Assembly (NCBI RefSeq): GCF_000971985.1
Contig: NZ_LAQQ01000008.1
Span: forward strand, 184,531-248,530
Length of the DNA: 64,000 nucleotides
DNA from: Paenibacillus dauci
GTDB taxonomy: Bacteria > Bacillota > Bacilli > Paenibacillales > Paenibacillaceae
Direction of reading: 5' to 3'
Shown: positions 63,977 through 64,000 of the stretch, one piece after another
Layout: each line of letters opens with the position of its first letter
Position numbering within the stretch: the stretch's first letter is position 1
Notes under the pieces: model-generated
What the model was told of the DNA's origin: nothing
Database searches by the model: none
What the model saw: only the letters and a program-made list of their open reading frames with translations
Program-made: the position numbers and the translations under genes

Positions 63977-64000
63977 CTTTTTGTGTACAATAAAGAAAAA

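Noticed and set aside
1..64000. CRISPR arrays, tRNA or rRNA genes, prophage or intact transposase genes
   Set aside because: No regularly spaced direct repeats, no cloverleaf-type or ribosomal sequence, and no transposase or phage structural genes were seen by eye. A covariance search could still find a small RNA.

Overview
The window reads as a chromosomal segment of a Paenibacillus-type Firmicute. The evidence is near-balanced base composition in most genes, strong AGGAGG ribosome binding sites with occasional TTG and GTG starts, a Bacillus-like rbsRKDACB operon, YesMN-type two-component regulation of a plant cell-wall saccharide locus, CIRCE, Zur, Fnr and cre-type regulatory sites, and many lipoprotein-anchored ABC receptors. 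No rRNA, tRNA, CRISPR array or intact transposase was seen. Genus-level placement is inferred from gene content.

Layout. 1-5.0 kb (minus): an Fbp/Phn-type ABC importer (receptor, fused double permease, ATPase) followed by a PHP-family hydrolase cut by the window edge. 5.4-9.1 kb: adaA (minus), then divergently a chemoreceptor with a SigD-like promoter and a sugar-binding lipoprotein directly behind it. 9.1-11.2 kb: htpG (minus) behind a perfect CIRCE operator. 11.2-14.2 kb: a BtrH-like protein, an arginase-family protein and an AadK-type adenylyltransferase. 14.4-20.4 kb (minus): the ribose operon rbsRKDACB with RbsR operator-like palindromes. 20.6-22.3 kb: two small membrane proteins and a DoxX-family protein preceded by an Fnr-type box. 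22.3-26.4 kb (minus): two tandem paralogous secreted proteins of discoidin-like and fibronectin III modules. 26.5-33.3 kb: a methyltransferase, a lone EF-Tu domain III-like protein, an M20 amidohydrolase, a YtxH protein, a pectate lyase and an MpsC-like protein.

33.3-45.2 kb (minus): a diguanylate cyclase, then a carbohydrate locus (YesN/YesM two-component system, CUT1 importer and GH78 alpha-L-rhamnosidase) with a cre site upstream. With the nearby pectate lyase this suggests use of pectin and rhamnogalacturonan. 45.3-48.1 kb: azlCD diverges from an XRE-cupin regulator and an ATP-grasp protein across a region with a clean inverted repeat. 48.1-53.3 kb (minus): a five-gene, translationally coupled Nik/Opp-type importer whose promoter carries two Zur-type boxes, making zinc or a zincophore the likely cargo. 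53.6-57.9 kb: a PspC protein, a pair of unrecognised coiled-coil proteins, a secreted hypothetical protein, and a MerR regulator with an aldo/keto reductase. 58.2-60.5 kb: a ROK regulator and an MFS sugar transporter. 60.7-63.8 kb: an AT-rich stretch with a secreted Amidase_6 protein, a small hypothetical protein and an RDD membrane protein. The last bases hold a hairpin that may be a terminator or the edge of an insertion sequence.

The strongest leads are the paired Zur boxes on the Nik-type operon, the MCP plus orphan sugar-receptor pair, CIRCE on htpG, the Fnr-type box in front of doxX, and the coiled-coil gene pair at 54.4-55.2 kb. I did not find a clearly new multi-gene defence or biosynthetic system.
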